In this document: piece by piece, positions 34,778 through 42,501 of the stretch
Position numbering within the stretch: the stretch's first letter is position 1
Layout: each line of letters opens with the position of its first letter
From: Phycisphaerales bacterium
GTDB taxonomy: Bacteria > Planctomycetota > Phycisphaerae > Phycisphaerales > JAGLTS01
Length of the DNA: 64,000 nucleotides
Reading direction: 5' to 3'
Assembly (NCBI GenBank): GCA_023135165.1
Contig: JAGLTS010000028.1
Location: forward strand, 64,001-128,000
The notes under the pieces: generated by a model
What the model was told of the DNA's origin: nothing
Seen by the model: the letters and a program-made list of their open reading frames with translations, nothing else
Databases searched by the model: none
Program-made: the position numbers and the translations under genes

Positions 34778-35985
34778 TGAGGATCGCGCTGATCACACGC
34801 GAGTACCCTCCCGAAACGGGATGGGGCGGTATCGCCACCTTCTACCATCGTTTCGCGCACGCGCTGTGCGAGCAAGGCCATGATGTCGAGGTCTTCGCAC
34901 AAGCCGTCACATCGCCGCGCATCGAGATGGACGGCCCGGTCATGATCCACCGTTTCATGCCCCGGCGGTACCTCATCCTCAAGAGATGCGGCGGCGACCT
35001 CGCGGGAATGGACCGCCACCTGGGCATCTTCAGCACGGCGCTTGCGTGGGAGGCGACCCGTGTCTTTCGGAAACGCCACAGAGAAGCGCCCTTCGATCTG
35101 GTCGAGGGACAAGAGCACCTCGGCCTCAACGCCTTCATCAACGTCATTCCAGGGCGTTCATTCGCCACCGTCACGCGATACCACACCGCATACCACACCT
35201 TCGTCCGTCGTGAACTGGTCGATTGGCCTCCGTCGGGCATCATCCGCAGGCTTGAGCGATGGAGCCTGACCTCAGCCGACATGCGCATCAGCGCTTCGCG
35301 GTTCATCGACGATGCGGTGCAGGAGGACTTCCCCGGCGTACCGCGCGCAGACGCCGTCGTACCGCTGCTTTCACCGCTTGATGTCAGCCGCAACGACGAC
35401 GCCGATCGTGAGCCGCTCATTCTTTTCGTCGGTCGATTCGTGCCGAATCACAAGCGCCCGCACCTGGCGGCGGAGGCGTTCGCCCGTGTGGCGGCGGATG
35501 CGCCCGACTGGACGATGGAGTTCGCCGGCCCCGATTACCCGATGAACAGCGAGCAGACCGTGTGGCAGGTGTGCGAGCAACTCCTTGCGCAGGCGGCGCC
35601 GGGTCGCTACACCCATCACGGATCGCTCCCACCCGAGCAGGTCGAAGCGCTTTACCGCAAGGCGTCGATCATCATCATTCCATCGCGGTTCGAGTCGTTC
35701 GGTCTCGTCGCGCTTGAAGCGCTCGCTTGCGGCTGCGTTCCCATCGTGAGCGACAACACCGCGATGGCGGAGGCGGTCGGCGATGCGGGGGTTGTCTTCC
35801 GCAACGGCGATATTGATGATCTGGAATCGAAACTGCGTGATCTTCTTGCGTCTCCGCATCGCCTCGCCGAGCGGCGGGCGGCTGGATACGAGCACGTCGC
35901 TCGCGTCACCGACACCGCCTCGCTCATGGAGCGGAACCTCGCGCTCTTCGAGCAGGTCATCGAGGCGAAGCGAGGTGGTGCATGA
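34777..35985 (+). CDS. Glycosyltransferase family 4 protein
   Basis: This is a 402-residue GT-B enzyme. ALITREYPPETGWGGIATFYHRFA is the N-terminal acceptor-side motif (EYPP..GG), and ILFVGRFVPNHKRPHLAAEAF opens the donor-binding domain. IIIIPSRFESFGLVALEALACG gives the E-x7-E motif. It overlaps the previous gene by one base and the next by four (ATGA). Sugar donor and acceptor cannot be deduced. Confidence 0.93.
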   Translation: MRIALITREYPPETGWGGIATFYHRFAHALCEQGHDVEVFAQAVTSPRIEMDGPVMIHRFMPRRYLILKRCGGDLAGMDRHLGIFSTALAWEATRVFRKRHREAPFDLVEGQEHLGLNAFINVIPGRSFATVTRYHTAYHTFVRRELVDWPPSGIIRRLERWSLTSADMRISASRFIDDAVQEDFPGVPRADAVVPLLSPLDVSRNDDADREPLILFVGRFVPNHKRPHLAAEAFARVAADAPDWTMEFAGPDYPMNSEQTVWQVCEQLLAQAAPGRYTHHGSLPPEQVEALYRKASIIIIPSRFESFGLVALEALACGCVPIVSDNTAMAEAVGDAGVVFRNGDIDDLESKLRDLLASPHRLAERRAAGYEHVARVTDTASLMERNLALFEQVIEAKRGGA

Positions 35986-38900
35986 CAGGCCGACCCTTCG
36001 TCGAATCCGAACGCCTTTGCATTCTCAAGGCGGATCGCATCGGCGACATCATTCTCCTCAGTGGGTATCTGAAGCTGCTTGCTGAACGTCTGCCCGACGC
36101 GCGGATCGACGTGTGGGTTGCGCCGGACATGGTACGACTCAAGGATCTGCTGCATCCGCATCTTGGCGTTCATGCCCTGCCCTTCACGCGCCACGCCGAA
36201 GCCCCCGACGAAGTTCTTGCATCGTGGCTCTGGCAGGTGGATCAGGGCGGTTACGACCACATCATCATTCCTCGCTTCACGCTCGGTGAAACCGATGTGC
36301 TCGCGCTTCGTTATCTGGAGACGCCTTCACGCCACGGGTTTCCGAACTTCGAGAACACGTTGCCCGAGGATTGGCTCACGCTTCGGCTCGGACCTGCGAG
36401 GCGACCGCTCGAAGCGAGCGTTGAAGGGCCGGAGGTGGATCCGTGGTCGCACGAGATCGACAAGTACCGGATGCTGGCCGAGTGGCAGGGCATCGACACG
36501 GCGGACGATCCGCTTAGGCCTGCGATCTACATCGATGGAGAGCCGTTTCGGCCGACTCGTCGGCAGCAGGGGATCCTCGTCTGGCCGGGCGCGTCGGAGC
36601 CGCGCAAGCGCTGGCCCGTCGAGTATTTCGCGGAGGTGATCGGCAAGCTCGCTCAGCCCGGCATGCCCGTCGTGGTCGGTGGCACGCCCGACGAGCAGCC
36701 CATCGCGCAGGCGCTGGTTGACGAGCTTTCCAATCGGCTCGACGCTGAGACATGGATCTGCGATACCGACAACTTCTCTGCGACGTTTCGCCGCATCGCT
36801 CGGTTCAGGACGGTCTTGGCGAACGACACGGGCATCGCCCACCTCGCCGCCGCGGCAGGCTGCCGTGTGGTCAGCATTAGCTCCGCGGTCCACGATGGGC
36901 GGTTCGGCGTGCGCAGCGGGCGCTCGATGACGGTCGTCGCCGACGTTCCGTGCAGGCGATGCAACGGCGTGTGCCTGTTCGATGAACCGGTCTGGCCTTG
37001 CGTCACGGAGATCACGCCTGCCGCGGTCGCCGACGTGTTGAACACTCGCAAGAGACTGCCGCGCAGCCTTCGCGTTCCAGCCCAGCGGTTTGAGCGTGAG
37101 CCGCGCGATCTCTTCGCCCATGCCGTTCGCCACAAGGCCCAAGCGATCCTCGCGCGCGATCGTCAGCACGCGCAGCTCGTGCTCGAACGCAAGATGGCGG
37201 AGGATCTCCGCGCCAGGGCTGAGATGCGCGTGCAGGAACTGGAAGTCGAAGCGGCGAACATCGAGTCCCGTGTTGCCCAGTTCGAGAATCGCGTTACAGA
37301 TCTGAAAGATCGAATCGGCGCATCGGAACGGCGTGAAGGCGACCTGCTGGCGCAGCTTGAGCGCATGACGACCACGGTCGATCGATGCACGGAGATCGCC
37401 GAGGCGAAGCAGGCGGATGCGGAACGCTTCGAGGCGCTGCAGCGTGAACGTTTGGCGGAGGCCGAGGAACTTGCATCGCTGCGCGCTCAGCTTCAGCAGG
37501 CGACGCGCGAGCTTGCCGACATGACGCAGCGCCTGGGCGATGCCGATGCCCGTGGCGCGCAACTGAAACAGGAGATCGAGCAGGCTCGGATACGGCTGGA
37601 TGAGACATCCGCCGAGCGGGATGACTTCATTGAACGGCTGACTGCGCACGAGACGCGGTGCGGTGAACTCGGCGTGCGGATCACTGAACTTGACGCTGAG
37701 TCACGTCTGCTGCGCGACAAGCTCGCCGACCGTGATCGACAATGCGAGGCGCTTGCTCAGGTGGAGGAGGCGCTGAGCCGTGAGAAGCAGACGACGGACC
37801 GTCTCACGTTGGATGTCGATCGGCTGGAAGTCGTCGTGGAGGAGACCGCGACCGTCCGGGATGATCTCAGGAACAAACGGCGTGCAACGGCGTCGAAACT
37901 GCGCGATGCGCGCGAGAAGTCCCTCGGCGCCCGCGCGTTCGCCGCATCGCACATCGACGCCAACTACGACCCGTCCCCGCAACGCCACACATGGCTGGGG
38001 CCGCCCACATCGTCCGCCGCGCAGCCTGAACCCCCACGATGCCCACGCATCAGCATCATCACACCTTCGTTCAACACCGCGCCGTTCATTGAAGCCAACA
38101 TCCAAAGTGTTCTGAATCAGAACTACCCGGATTTTGAACACATCATCGTGGATGGCGGATCGGGCGACGGCACAGTCGACATCTGCGCTCGTCACCGGCA
38201 CCTGCGCTGGACCGTTGAGAAAGATCGCGGGCAAACACATGCGATCAACCGAGGCATGCTGCTGAGCACCGGTGAGATCGTCGCGTATCTCAACTCGGAT
38301 GATGTGTATTGCCCCGGTGCATTCGATGCCGTCGCCGAGTACTTCCACGCACATCCCGATTGCATGATCCTCGTCGGCGACTGCGATCTGATCGACGAAC
38401 AGGGCGAGACGACCGGACACTGGCGGGCCGAGGCTGGCCGATGGGTCGATCGCGTGCGGTACTGGGGATGGGAGAAGACGCACTGCATCCCGCAGCAGGG
38501 CATCTTCATGCGGCGAGAACTGCTCACCAAGGTCGGCCTTTTCGACGCGGATCTCGCCATGGTCATGGATCTGGACATGTGGCTGCGCGCCACGCGCGAG
38601 CATGAGCTGGGCGTCGTGAACCGAACATTGGCAGGCTTCCGCCTGGTCGAAGGCACGAAGACGATCTCACGCACGCACGAGATGTACGCCGAGCAGCTTG
38701 CGATCTGTCGGCGACACGCCCGGCATCTCCCGCTTGGGCAGCGCCTGGTGACGCGCATCGGCGCGCGCAGACACTTCGCAAACATGATGCTCAAGATGAG
38801 TGAGCACTATCTTTTCAGTGACAGGCAGCGCCGTCTTCCGCTGGGACTGCTCATGCGGGGCATCGACGAGTGGCCGATCCTGCTTGCGAATCCGCGCACA

Positions 38901-39011
38901 TGGTTCACGTTGGCGCAGGGCGTCACGCGCAAGACGCCGCTCTGGCCGATCGTCGCGCAACCGCACCGGGCCTACCTGGGCGTGCTCTGGCGGCTGCGAC
39001 GCCAACGGTGA
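35982..39011 (+). CDS. GT9 - coiled coil - GT2 fusion glycosyltransferase
   Basis: This 1009-residue protein is made of three parts. Residues 1-360 resemble heptosyltransferase-type GT9: LCILKADRIGDIILLSGYLK at the start, LVWPGASEPRKRWPVEYFAEV as donor-binding strand and VLANDTGIAHLAAAAGCRVV as family signature. Residues about 390-650 are a long, Arg/Glu/Ala-rich heptad region (coiled coil). Residues about 686-1009 are a GT2 domain: RISIITPSFNTAPFIEANI, the DxD-like LNSDDVY and the acceptor Asp region. A single polypeptide with two different glycosyltransferase folds is unusual; it could add two sugars in sequence. It overlaps the preceding GT4 gene, so the three form one unit. Confidence 0.9.
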   Translation: MTGRPFVESERLCILKADRIGDIILLSGYLKLLAERLPDARIDVWVAPDMVRLKDLLHPHLGVHALPFTRHAEAPDEVLASWLWQVDQGGYDHIIIPRFTLGETDVLALRYLETPSRHGFPNFENTLPEDWLTLRLGPARRPLEASVEGPEVDPWSHEIDKYRMLAEWQGIDTADDPLRPAIYIDGEPFRPTRRQQGILVWPGASEPRKRWPVEYFAEVIGKLAQPGMPVVVGGTPDEQPIAQALVDELSNRLDAETWICDTDNFSATFRRIARFRTVLANDTGIAHLAAAAGCRVVSISSAVHDGRFGVRSGRSMTVVADVPCRRCNGVCLFDEPVWPCVTEITPAAVADVLNTRKRLPRSLRVPAQRFEREPRDLFAHAVRHKAQAILARDRQHAQLVLERKMAEDLRARAEMRVQELEVEAANIESRVAQFENRVTDLKDRIGASERREGDLLAQLERMTTTVDRCTEIAEAKQADAERFEALQRERLAEAEELASLRAQLQQATRELADMTQRLGDADARGAQLKQEIEQARIRLDETSAERDDFIERLTAHETRCGELGVRITELDAESRLLRDKLADRDRQCEALAQVEEALSREKQTTDRLTLDVDRLEVVVEETATVRDDLRNKRRATASKLRDAREKSLGARAFAASHIDANYDPSPQRHTWLGPPTSSAAQPEPPRCPRISIITPSFNTAPFIEANIQSVLNQNYPDFEHIIVDGGSGDGTVDICARHRHLRWTVEKDRGQTHAINRGMLLSTGEIVAYLNSDDVYCPGAFDAVAEYFHAHPDCMILVGDCDLIDEQGETTGHWRAEAGRWVDRVRYWGWEKTHCIPQQGIFMRRELLTKVGLFDADLAMVMDLDMWLRATREHELGVVNRTLAGFRLVEGTKTISRTHEMYAEQLAICRRHARHLPLGQRLVTRIGARRHFANMMLKMSEHYLFSDRQRRLPLGLLMRGIDEWPILLANPRTWFTLAQGVTRKTPLWPIVAQPHRAYLGVLWRLRRQR

Positions 39012-39094
39012 CGGGGCTTGGCATCAGGCGCAGCCGAGGCGAGGTCGAGTCCGCACGAACGCCACGCGATCGGCCGACCCGCTACCCTGAACGC

Positions 39095-39652
39095 ATGGCC
39101 AAGCGTCCTCCCACGATGAGGCTGTTTGTCGCGATCTATCCGCCGATCGAGATCGCCTGCGCAGCGCTCTCCACGCTCGCGAACCTCGACTTGCCGGACC
39201 ATCGCGCAACGCCTGATCAGCAGATCCACATGACGGTCCAGTTCATCGGCGATACGCCCGTTACGCATCTCGACGCGGTGATCGAGACCACCGAGCGAGC
39301 CGCAGCGGGACTCAACCCGTTCGACCTCACACCCATCCGCTTCATCACACTGCCCAAGCGCCGTCCTGCACGGCTGGTCGCACTGGAAACCGATGCGCCG
39401 CCGCCGCTCGTCGAGCTGCACACCCGTCTCGCCGGTCGCCTCGCGCACCGTCCCAGGCCTCGCCCGTCCGATCGCTTCCTCCCCCACATGACGCTGTGCA
39501 GGTTCAGGCAACCGGGAGCCGTCCCAGGCCTCACAGTGGATCACCCGGTCGACCTCCCGTCCTTCCACGTGCGGTTCATCTCGCTTGTGCGGAGCACACT
39601 CCAGCCGACCGGGGCTGTCCATAACGTCATGGCACGAGCCGAGTTGGGCTGA
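39095..39652 (+). CDS. thpR: RNA 2',3'-cyclic phosphodiesterase (LigT/ThpR family)
   Basis: This is a 185-residue 2H phosphoesterase. The two catalytic HxT motifs are QIHMTVQFIGD (near residue 48) and FLPHMTLCRF (near residue 130). The N-terminus MRLFVAIYPPIEI is the usual ThpR opening. Family members hydrolyse 2',3'-cyclic phosphates on RNA ends. The ATG at 39095 was chosen because the preceding in-frame sequence overlaps the glycosyltransferase gene. A full R2 repeat starts right after the stop codon. Confidence 0.92.
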   Translation: MAKRPPTMRLFVAIYPPIEIACAALSTLANLDLPDHRATPDQQIHMTVQFIGDTPVTHLDAVIETTERAAAGLNPFDLTPIRFITLPKRRPARLVALETDAPPPLVELHTRLAGRLAHRPRPRPSDRFLPHMTLCRFRQPGAVPGLTVDHPVDLPSFHVRFISLVRSTLQPTGAVHNVMARAELG

Positions 39653-39725
39653 ACCCCCACGACCTTGAGTCCGCCGTGGCGGACGAAATCCGCCTCTGGC
39701 GGACCAACACCTCCCAGCCGCAACA
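39653..39725 (+). repeat. R2 repeat, full copy after thpR
   Basis: The copy reads ACCCCCACGACCTTGAG, TCCGCCGTGGCGGACG, AAATCCGCCTCTGGCGGACC. Two palindromes are visible: GTCCGCC/GGCGGAC and TCCGCC/GGCGGA. It starts at the base after the stop codon of thpR. The same double palindrome occurs in reverse at 44657-44762. Confidence 0.85.
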
Positions 39726-39768
39726 CTCCGTTTTATCGGACGATGAGGAGAACTTGGCGCTTTCTGTC

Positions 39769-39796
39769 GTGACAAACGTCATCTTGCCGTTATAAT
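39769..39796 (+). promoter_or_regulatory. Strong sigma-70-like promoter
   Basis: GTGACA (39769-39774, five of six matches to TTGACA), a 16-base spacer and TATAAT (39791-39796, a perfect match). Transcription should start near 39803, 236 bases before the next coding start. It is the clearest housekeeping promoter in the window. Confidence 0.8.
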
Positions 39797-39802
39797 AGAG
39801 AT

Positions 39803-40008
39803 GGAACCGCAGGCCCCTTGAGCGCACGTGTTGCGCAGCGGCCTCGGTCGGCGACGGAAACGTCGTGACATTACTGAGCGTTGTCACTCGAGCCCATGTT
39901 GGGAAGAGGGAGGCTCGAGTTCGGTGAGTGGGAAGCATCTGTAGGGAAGCAAATCACCCACCGACAACTGATCTCAGGACTGGTCTTCGGGCCAGTCCTG
40001 TGTTTTTT
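39803..40008 (+). ncRNA. Candidate structured small RNA of six hairpins (or leader RNA)
   Basis: Between a consensus promoter and a strong terminator lies a roughly 206-base unit that folds by inspection into consecutive stems. P1 pairs ACCG-c-AGGCC (39806-39815) with GGCCTCGGT (39840-39848), with an inner GCGCA/TGCGC helix. P2 is CGACG-GAAA-CGTCG (39852-39865). P3 is TGACA/TGTCA (39866-39886). P4 is CTCGAGCC/GGCTCGAG (39887-39919). P5 is TCGGTGAGTG/CACCCACCGA (39921-39964, one mismatch). P6 is the terminator. Loops of P4 and P5 hold four GGA motifs (39902, 39909, 39931, 39945). This differs from 6S, SRP and tmRNA. A titrating RNA for CsrA or a leader for the acetyltransferase gene are the main possibilities. 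Confidence 0.6.
39976..40008 (+). terminator. Rho-independent terminator with UUCG loop
   Basis: AGGACTGGTC (39976-39985) pairs with GGCCAGTCCT (39990-39999) around a TTCG tetraloop, followed by GTGTTTTTTG. This is a textbook terminator, 30 bases before the GTG of the next gene. Confidence 0.93.
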
Positions 40009-40038
40009 GCACATGTGACACAGCCGACGGAGACACAC

Positions 40039-40512
40039 GTGCCCGTTACGATCCAAGGCCCGCGCCTGAACCAGGCATCCACATGCGAACCGATCCTCCG
40101 CGCGCTGCCTGACTGGTTCGGCATCGAGGATGCGATCGTTCACTACGTGCGGGAGATCGAATCGCTCCCCACCTTCATCGCCGAAGCGGACAATCAACCC
40201 GTCGGCTTCCTCTCCGTCAAACGTGCGTTCGACTGCGCAGCCGACATCTACGTCATGGGCATCCTTCGTGAACATCACCGCAACGGTGTGGGGCGGGCGC
40301 TCCTGGAACACGCCGAGGCATGGCTCGCAGCAGAGGGTGTGCGGTTCCTTCAGGTCAAGACGCTCTCGCCATCGCATCCGAGCAAGGACTACGCCCGCAC
40401 CCGCGCGTTCTACCAGGCCGTCGGCTTCCATCCGCTCGAGGAGTTCCCGACACTGTGGGGCGAAGCCAGCCCCTGTCTCCAGATGATCAAGGCCCTGCCG
40501 CCGTCGAGCTAA
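40039..40512 (+). CDS. GNAT-family N-acetyltransferase
   Basis: This 157-residue protein follows the GNAT fold. FIAEADNQPVGFLSVKRAF is the beta-2/beta-3 region, IYVMGILREHHRNGVGRALLEHAEAWL is motif A with the acetyl-CoA pyrophosphate loop (RxxGxG/A), and ARTRAFYQAVGFHPLEEF is motif B. The GTG at 40039 was selected because GGAG lies six bases upstream and the terminator ends at 40008; a GTG at 40015 would add eight residues. The substrate is unknown. It precedes the radical SAM gene by 22 bases. Confidence 0.85.
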   Translation: MPVTIQGPRLNQASTCEPILRALPDWFGIEDAIVHYVREIESLPTFIAEADNQPVGFLSVKRAFDCAADIYVMGILREHHRNGVGRALLEHAEAWLAAEGVRFLQVKTLSPSHPSKDYARTRAFYQAVGFHPLEEFPTLWGEASPCLQMIKALPPSS

Positions 40513-40534
40513 GCAGCCGTTCTCACGAAAGACC

Positions 40535-41278
40535 ATGCCCAAGAACCCCGCCGTCGCCGTCGTCTTCCTTCAGCCGCAGTGCAACATGACCTGCACGTTC
40601 TGCGTCACCGAAGACGACTTCTCCTCCATGACGTTCGACCAGGCGATCAACCTCCTCGATCACCTCAAGAGCCTCGGCATCACAACCGTCGTCATCGGCG
40701 GCGGCGAGCCGTTCGACTGGCCCGGCGACGTGGTCAAGCTCTCACGCATCGCCAAGAAGCTCGGCTTCACCGTTCAGGTCGGCACCAACGCCGTCGCGCT
40801 CCCCGAAGGCTTCGAGCACATCGACTCGATCGACCGTTACGTCATCCCCATCGAATCCGCCCAGCCCGAACCGCACGACGCGATGCGCCTCTACAAGAAC
40901 AGCCACCACAGCGTCATTCTCAATGTACTTGACAAGCTACGCACCGCGCGCAAGTCCGTGACGCTCTCCACGGTCATCACGACCGTCAACCGGGCCGGCA
41001 TCGTCGATCTGGCGCACTACCTTCAGCGGTACAACGTCGGCCACATCCACGCATGGCATCTCTACCGCCTCATCACGCAAGGCAGAGGCGGCGCACACAC
41101 CGGCCGCACCCTCCAGATCCCCGAGGATGAGTACCACCGGATCTGTGATGCCGTCCGCGCCATGGACCTCGGTTTCCCCGTCTACAAGCGAATCGACATG
41201 TACAACTCGCGGACGGTCGAGTTCTTCTGGTATGAAGGCGACCGCATCATCACCGGCAGCGACGCCCGCAACGCCTGA
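40535..41278 (+). CDS. Radical SAM protein
   Basis: This 247-residue protein has the cluster motif CNMTCTFC (CxxxCxxC) at residues 14-21 and the SAM-binding GGGEP segment in TTVVIGGGEPFDW. Later strand motifs include VQVGTNAVALP and VTLSTVITTVNRAGI. There is no C-terminal Cys-rich SPASM domain, so it is a short single-domain radical SAM enzyme of the MoaA/PqqE-like fold. The reaction is unknown. It shares a likely transcript with the GNAT gene, which suggests a modification followed by acetylation of a product; that is inference from proximity only. Confidence 0.87.
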   Translation: MPKNPAVAVVFLQPQCNMTCTFCVTEDDFSSMTFDQAINLLDHLKSLGITTVVIGGGEPFDWPGDVVKLSRIAKKLGFTVQVGTNAVALPEGFEHIDSIDRYVIPIESAQPEPHDAMRLYKNSHHSVILNVLDKLRTARKSVTLSTVITTVNRAGIVDLAHYLQRYNVGHIHAWHLYRLITQGRGGAHTGRTLQIPEDEYHRICDAVRAMDLGFPVYKRIDMYNSRTVEFFWYEGDRIITGSDARNA

Positions 41279-41405
41279 CCCCCCAAAGCCGCAGGAACTC
41301 GTTCCTGCGGGAACGTACCACCTGCACGTCGCACATGCTCCGGATTCACAGAATCCGGCTCCGCCCGCCGCCGCAACGTACGTTATCCGTTCACCTGTGC
41401 AATCA
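41279..41405 (+). repeat. R1 composite repeat, left part, copy E
   Basis: The copy begins at the base after the radical SAM stop codon. CCCCAAAGCCGCAGGAAC, TCGTTCCTGCGGG is followed by CACCTGCACGTCGCACATG, the perfect hairpin CCGGATTCACAGAATCCGG (41341-41359), CCGCCGCCGCAACGTACG and TTATCCGTTCACC. It matches the full copy at 18721 module by module but lacks the final TAGCCGCGACG module. Confidence 0.85.
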
Positions 41406-41634
41406 CCTGCACAAAGACAAGCAGCACGCGCCCGACTTCGCAACGGAAGGAGCCGGACTCTGTGAGTCCGGTGCACCCCCGAGCAGCAACACGCGCTCGC
41501 TTCCCTCCCCCCTTCTGCCTTTGTGCCTATGCCCCTCTGCCCCTTCCTCGGTTCACTTACTGTACTTATCCGCTTCTTCCGCCCTCGGACCGCAGTAGGT
41601 CGCGGACGACGAATCCTCGCCGGTGTTCCTTGAG
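41279..41634. other. Spacer between convergent radical SAM and FRG genes
   Basis: The first third is R1 copy E. After it, GGAGCCGGACTCTGTGAG and TCCGGTGCACC (near 41450-41476) form another short inverted repeat, followed by a C/T-rich stretch with no visible gene. Confidence 0.6.
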
Positions 41635-42387
41635 CTACTGCTCATTCCTGCGAGCTACTGATTGGCGAGTTTCCCAATCCACGAATTCAGAGAGCCCTTC
41701 AAGGTCAGGGAAACAGGTTCTTCTGTTGATGCCGACGTCGTTAAGCTGCCGTTGGAGCATGGCTTTCCACTTCGCGAGGACTCTAATCACCACGAGGTTG
41801 ACATCTACTTCCGATAGCTCTTTGACCGCGTCCTCCTTGATGCCTTCTGCCTGAAGTGGCACTTCGGGACGTGGGTGGTATGTGAACAATCCGCCCTGAG
41901 CAAGGATGCGGCGATCGAAGGGTCTCGGAGTGTATCTCGCAACCACCCCAAGTTCCTCAGGTGTGCAATTGTCCGGCGCGACGCAGGTTTGCGTGTAGTA
42001 ACAATAAACCGCCCCATCAACATCGTCCTGACCCTCTACGGCGAAAAACAGCGCTACCAGCGGATTGGACGACCAGTCGAGTAGTCTGGTTGCCAAGCCA
42101 TAGTGTTGAGCGAAGGCTAGGCATTCGAAATCATTACTCGGGAGGCGTTCACAGAACGCGACAGCCTGCTCCCGCCATGCTCGGAAGCGCCCCAAATCGG
42201 CGGATGCCTGCCCCTTCTCAATCCAATAGTCCGTTGCTTTCAGGTAGAACTCGGGCCGACCGGCCCTGGGGCGCAGAGGCCACGAGATATCGGTTTGCCC
42301 GCGATGCATCCAAGCGATGGCCGGATACCGCTGAACGAGTTGAACAAACTGCGCGAGAGTAACAAACGTGTGCTCAGGAGAATCCAT
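41635..42387 (-). CDS. FRG-domain protein
   Basis: This 250-residue protein matches the FRG domain. AIAWMHRGQTDISWPLRPRAGR carries the (F/W)RGq motif, and ECLAFAQHYGLATRLLDWSSNPLVALFFAV is the second diagnostic block. The C-terminus (about 130-250) has no other domain. FRG proteins are of unknown biochemistry but are often found near restriction, toxin and phage-defence genes. Here the neighbour upstream on the same strand is the methyltransferase-nuclease gene (115 bases away), fitting an accessory role in that pair. Confidence 0.85.
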   Translation of the reverse strand: MDSPEHTFVTLAQFVQLVQRYPAIAWMHRGQTDISWPLRPRAGRPEFYLKATDYWIEKGQASADLGRFRAWREQAVAFCERLPSNDFECLAFAQHYGLATRLLDWSSNPLVALFFAVEGQDDVDGAVYCYYTQTCVAPDNCTPEELGVVARYTPRPFDRRILAQGGLFTYHPRPEVPLQAEGIKEDAVKELSEVDVNLVVIRVLAKWKAMLQRQLNDVGINRRTCFPDLEGLSEFVDWETRQSVARRNEQ

Positions 42388-42501
42388 CGAATCACCATTA
42401 CTACTGTAGCAATGTACGCGGAGTAAACAAAGGGGACAACTAGACTAAGTGGACTTCGCTCGCTGCCAGCCGGGGAAGGCATGCCTTTATTGCGTCTCGT
42501 G

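Noticed and set aside
39803-40008. Assignment of the structured RNA to 6S, SRP or tmRNA
   Set aside because: 6S is a single long rod, SRP RNA has the GGAAGGAAGCA apical motif in another context and tmRNA is longer with a tRNA-like end; none fits six serial hairpins.
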